Shown one piece after another: positions 5,365-7,088 of a DNA stretch of 7,088 bases. The number at the start of each line of letters is the position of its first letter. The first letter of the stretch is position 1. The position numbers and the translations under genes were made by a program. Source of the DNA: Nitrosopumilales archaeon (GTDB lineage Archaea > Thermoproteota > Nitrososphaeria > Nitrososphaerales > Nitrosopumilaceae). The notes below the pieces were generated by a model that was not told where the DNA came from, made no database searches, and saw only the letters and a program-made list of their open reading frames with translations. Where the stretch lies: NCBI GenBank assembly GCA_025350175.1, contig JANXYF010000239.1:1-7088 (forward strand), in the 5' to 3' direction.

Positions 5365-5426
5365 TGTTAAATGCGTGTTAAATCGGTGTTAAATCAAAGT
5401 GTTAAACGGTGTTAAATGGATGTTAC
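5364..5426. repeat. Array of about 11-bp spaced direct repeats, core GTGTTAAA
   Basis: The octamer GTGTTAAA begins at 5364, 5375, 5386, 5399 and 5409, and a diverged copy (ATGTTAC) at 5420. Spacings are 11, 11, 13, 10 and 11, close to one helical turn, so the copies face the same side of the DNA. Four of the five perfect copies continue with T. An inverted copy, TTTAACAC, is at 5487-5494. The array lies in the gap between the CPKCG gene and the cupredoxin gene. Co-operative binding of a regulator or replication initiator is the natural reading; it is not a CRISPR (unit and spacing far too short). Confidence 0.85.
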
Positions 5427-5541
5427 AAAAATAGAACTAATAATATTTACATCACAATCTCCTGTTGCCTCTATCCTTTTCCTAATTTTAACACAATGTT
5501 GTCTCTTGCTAGTCTATGGATTCCATCAATTTCGTATATAG
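5416..5541 (+). CDS. Possible 41-residue single-helix membrane peptide
   Basis: A frame starting at the ATG inside the last repeat copy reads MDVTKIELIIFTSQS and then one hydrophobic segment, ASILFLILTQCCLLLVYGF, ending HQFRI. It would be one transmembrane helix with a short basic tail. The in-frame stop just upstream fixes the start, and TTAAAT of a repeat copy is placed about 24 bases before it, where a TATA box would be. No family is recognised and a frame of this size can arise by chance in AT-rich DNA, so this is only a candidate. It is convergent with the cupredoxin gene. Confidence 0.2.
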   Translation: MDVTKIELIIFTSQSPVASILFLILTQCCLLLVYGFHQFRI

Positions 5542-5567
5542 CAATAATTGTTTACTCAGCACATTTG

Positions 5568-6110
5568 TTATGCCTTTGACAATACCACTATTTGACCTTC
5601 CATGTTTGGCATGTGAATATGACAATAGTAATCTATTGTGCCAACCTTATTTGCTGTAAAAGTCACGGTATGAATTTCTCCGCGATGAATAGTAAAGTTG
5701 TCAATTCCCTCTACTTCTATTTCATGGTGATCACCTTGTACTCCGACAAAATTGAGAGTCACTACATCACCTTGGTGTACTACTATCTGTGAGGGTTGAA
5801 ATGTAAAAGAGCGTACCATCCACGCTCCTGTGTTGTCAGGTTTGACTAACACAAAACCTCCTCCAGAAGGAAGAGGAGTAGTTGGAAATGACTCTGCAGG
5901 ATGCATTCCTTCTGCATGTAAGCTTGTTTTTCCATCAAGATGAACAGTATTTATCCAAAATGTCTCATGATTTGGTTCCTCACTTGCAGTTGCACCAATA
6001 GAAGACGTATTGAGATTTACAAACGTAAAGATGACCACGATGGAAGAAATCACAGCTGCTGCAGCAATTGCTGAAATTATAACGTATTTGGTTGATATTT
6101 CTTTAACCAT
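5568..6110 (-). CDS. Membrane-anchored cupredoxin (type 1 copper protein)
   Basis: An extracytoplasmic blue-copper-type protein held by an N-terminal helix (about residues 9-31). The mature domain covers about residues 50-180. Its second half carries the cupredoxin signature: GDHHEIEV with H128 or H129, and YYCHIHMPNMEGQIVV with C163, H166 (+3) and M170 (+7), a full Cys-His-Met plus upstream His ligand set as in plastocyanin-like proteins. Only one Cys is present in that loop, so it is not a CuA (COX2) site. Ammonia-oxidising archaea use many such proteins as electron carriers in place of cytochrome c; a role in periplasmic electron transfer or copper handling is inferred. The GTTTTATTATTG TATA element at 6134-6145 lies about 29 bases before the ATG. 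It is divergent from the membrane protein gene at 6255. Confidence 0.92.
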   Translation of the reverse strand: MVKEISTKYVIISAIAAAAVISSIVVIFTFVNLNTSSIGATASEEPNHETFWINTVHLDGKTSLHAEGMHPAESFPTTPLPSGGGFVLVKPDNTGAWMVRSFTFQPSQIVVHQGDVVTLNFVGVQGDHHEIEVEGIDNFTIHRGEIHTVTFTANKVGTIDYYCHIHMPNMEGQIVVLSKA

Positions 6111-6133
6111 GTTACGGTAAAATGTTTCTTAGA

Positions 6134-6145
6134 CAATAATAAAAC
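6134..6145 (-). promoter_or_regulatory. TATA box of the cupredoxin gene
   Basis: The minus strand reads GTTTTATTATTG, centred about 29 bases before the ATG at 6110, consistent with a leaderless or nearly leaderless message. Confidence 0.45.
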
Positions 6146-6187
6146 AAGATACAAATCCCACTTTTGGAATCCAACTTAGGAATACGT

Positions 6188-6222
6188 AATTGCAATTTTT
6201 GTTAAATGCGTTATTTTATAAA
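6188..6222 (+). promoter_or_regulatory. Promoter with AATTGCAATT palindrome, repeat-like 12-mer and TATA box
   Basis: In order: a perfect 10-bp palindrome AATTGCAATT (6188-6197); TGTTAAATGCGT (6200-6211), identical over 12 bases to the first unit of the 11-bp repeat array (5365-5376); and the TATA element TTTTATAA (6214-6221). Transcription should start near 6244, giving a leader of about 10 bases containing AGGGA. Confidence 0.55.
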
Positions 6223-6254
6223 ACACATGAAATCTTATCACAGGGATCAGTAAA

Positions 6255-6584
6255 ATGTTGCAAAATGAATTTCACTTTTTCAATGCTATTGCAGTATTTG
6301 CAGCAGCTGTAGTTCCACTATATCTCACATTAAAATTAAAAAATCCAAATTTGAAAAAGCTTACACTAGTACTTGGAATATTCATCATAATTCATGGAAT
6401 ATATCATTCCGTTGGTTCTCTTGGCAATGTCGTACTGGCAAAAGGAATTTTTGATCCACTTTCTGCTGTAGTTTTACTTGGATTTGGATTGATGTATCTA
6501 AAATTTCAAACAAAAAAAGAGGATAAAGCATGTAGAGCGATTTCCAATGTAATGAAATCTTGTTTGAATCAAGCAGTACTTTGA
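6255..6584 (+). CDS. Three-helix membrane protein with altered C-terminus
   Basis: A small integral membrane protein with three predicted helices (about residues 8-28, 35-55 and 66-84), the second containing the motif IHGIYHSVG with H47 and H51, which could bind a metal or heme (inference). I do not know a named family. The natural end probably lies near KKED (residues 87-90): from about residue 93 the codons (6531-6584, CRAISNVMKSCLNQAVL) are the exact antisense of a conserved integrase segment, so the original stop was lost by a deletion or rearrangement and a 17-residue foreign tail added. It is divergent from the cupredoxin gene across a 144-base gap, suggesting shared control and perhaps a joint role in the membrane. 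Confidence 0.8.
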   Translation: MLQNEFHFFNAIAVFAAAVVPLYLTLKLKNPNLKKLTLVLGIFIIIHGIYHSVGSLGNVVLAKGIFDPLSAVVLLGFGLMYLKFQTKKEDKACRAISNVMKSCLNQAVL

Positions 6585-6912
6585 TTGGTTTTATGTGATT
6601 TGGTAGGGAGTTTGGATTAAGATTTCCTTGCTCTACAAGTTTTTTCTTTTCTTTGACAAAAGCTGCAATAATATCATATGCTAGGTCTAGGTTTTTTCTT
6701 GCAAGTTCTACAAAGAAACTGGCGAGTGTCTTTGGTTCCGTATCTTGTGGCATTTTACCTAAGGTATCTTGGTAAACTTTAGTTGGAATTGCTGACAAGA
6801 ACTTGTACAGATCTTTGTTGTATTTTCGTAAAGTATCAGGGGCCTTGATGGAATCTTTGAATAACTGGTATGGATCTTGTCTCTGATTTATCTTGTCTAG
6901 TGGGATTTCCAT
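6385..6912 (-). pseudogene. Truncated tyrosine recombinase (integrase), N-terminal part only
   Basis: Residues 1 to about 126 resemble the N-terminal, core-binding part of archaeal phage-type integrases: KAPDTLRKYNKDLYKFL at the start of the SAM-like domain, then LPNHIKPIKVLLDSNKIS and LHWKSL (W123). The recognisable part ends near 6530; beyond that the frame merely runs antisense through the membrane-protein gene to a chance stop at 6385. The catalytic domain with Arg, His-x-x-Arg and Tyr is missing, so it cannot recombine DNA. It starts 45 bases past the 3' end of tRNA-Val and reads away from it, the usual place of an integrase beside an attachment site in a tRNA gene. CTTAAAATA at 6935-6943 is a good TATA box about 27 bases before the ATG, so a stub could still be made. 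Confidence 0.8.
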
Positions 6913-6934
6913 CGCATAATATGGGTTTTGGAAC

Positions 6935-6943
6935 TATTTTAAG
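6935..6943 (-). promoter_or_regulatory. TATA box of the integrase remnant
   Basis: The minus strand reads CTTAAAATA, centred 27 bases before the ATG at 6912, the standard distance for a leaderless archaeal message. It lies between the tRNA 3' end and the integrase. Confidence 0.55.
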
Positions 6944-6957
6944 GACAAGAAGAGTAG

Positions 6958-7032
6958 TGGGTCCACAGGGATTTGAACCCTGGATCTTCGCCGTGTAAGG
7001 GCGACGTCATAACCGGTCTGGACTATGAACCC
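6958..7032 (-). tRNA. tRNA-Val (anticodon UAC)
   Basis: The minus strand folds into a full cloverleaf: acceptor GGGTTCA pairs with TGGACCC (one G-U pair) with A as discriminator; the anticodon stem TCGCC/GGCGA encloses the loop CTTACAC, giving anticodon UAC for GUA codons; the T arm contains GGTTCAAATCC. CCA is not encoded and no intron is seen. A TATA-like AGTTTAAATGC lies about 27 bases upstream (7054-7064). The 3' end faces the integrase remnant, making this gene a likely attachment site. Confidence 0.96.
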
Positions 7033-7053
7033 AAGCAAGCTCCAATTTAAAAT

Positions 7054-7064
7054 GCATTTAAACT
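7054..7064 (-). promoter_or_regulatory. Promoter of tRNA-Val
   Basis: AGTTTAAATGC on the minus strand is a near-consensus archaeal box A, centred about 27 bases before the first tRNA base at 7032. Confidence 0.6.
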
Positions 7065-7088
7065 TTGAGAATTATTCAAAATAAAAAT

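Noticed and set aside
5364..5426. CRISPR array
   Set aside because: Units of about 9 bases at 10-13 base spacing leave no room for spacers and there are no cas genes.
5496..5579. 27-codon hydrophobic frame beginning MLSLASLW
   Set aside because: No promoter, overlaps the end of the cupredoxin gene, and competes with the frame at 5416-5541.
5592..5792. Plus-strand frame opposite the cupredoxin copper loop
   Set aside because: Shadow of a gene whose copper ligands are all in place on the minus strand.
6958..7032. Second copy of the tRNA 3' end as the other attachment site inside the window
   Set aside because: I found no repeat of the T-arm and acceptor sequence elsewhere in the window; it was probably lost with the deletion or lies outside.

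Overview
The window is AT-rich archaeal DNA, most consistent with an ammonia-oxidising thaumarchaeon (class Nitrososphaeria, Nitrosopumilales-like). Three things point there: two exported proteins end in the PEFG-CTERM sorting tail typical of that group; several genes have a TATA box 22-30 bases before the start codon (leaderless transcription); and tiny Cys-rich proteins and membrane-anchored cupredoxins are common. The genus cannot be fixed from this sequence.

Layout. 2-883 (+): 3' part of an exported DsbA-like thioredoxin with a Met/His-rich tandem repeat and a PEFG-CTERM anchor; its start lies left of the window. 1026-1892 (-): NmrA-type NAD(P)-binding protein. 2019-2324 (+): small antibiotic-biosynthesis-monooxygenase (ABM) type protein whose middle is read in a shifted frame. 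2399-2596 (-): 65-residue Cys-rich protein with a GTG start. 2709-3656 (-): secreted helical protein with no recognised family. 3791-4162 (-): short Ser/Thr-rich PEFG-CTERM surface protein. 4464-4676 (+), 4869-5003 (-) and 5073-5312 (-): three very small zinc-finger-like proteins in a gene-poor stretch. 5343-5426: a hairpin and an array of roughly 11-bp direct repeats. 5568-6110 (-) and 6255-6584 (+): a divergent pair, a membrane-anchored type 1 copper protein and a three-helix membrane protein. 6385-6912 (-): truncated tyrosine integrase. 6958-7032 (-): tRNA-Val(UAC).

How it fits together. No large operon is visible; most genes are single units with their own promoter. A copper and cell-envelope redox theme is plausible from the Met/His-rich thioredoxin and the cupredoxin. 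The right end looks like the scar of an element integrated at tRNA-Val: the integrase starts 45 bases past the tRNA 3' end, loses its catalytic half, and runs into the 3' end of the membrane-protein gene, which now ends in codons antisense to integrase.

Best leads: the 11-bp repeat array, of which a 12-base piece recurs before another promoter; two compensating frameshifts in the ABM-like gene; the Met/His/sequon repeat; and a 44-residue double-CxxC protein at 4869-5003.
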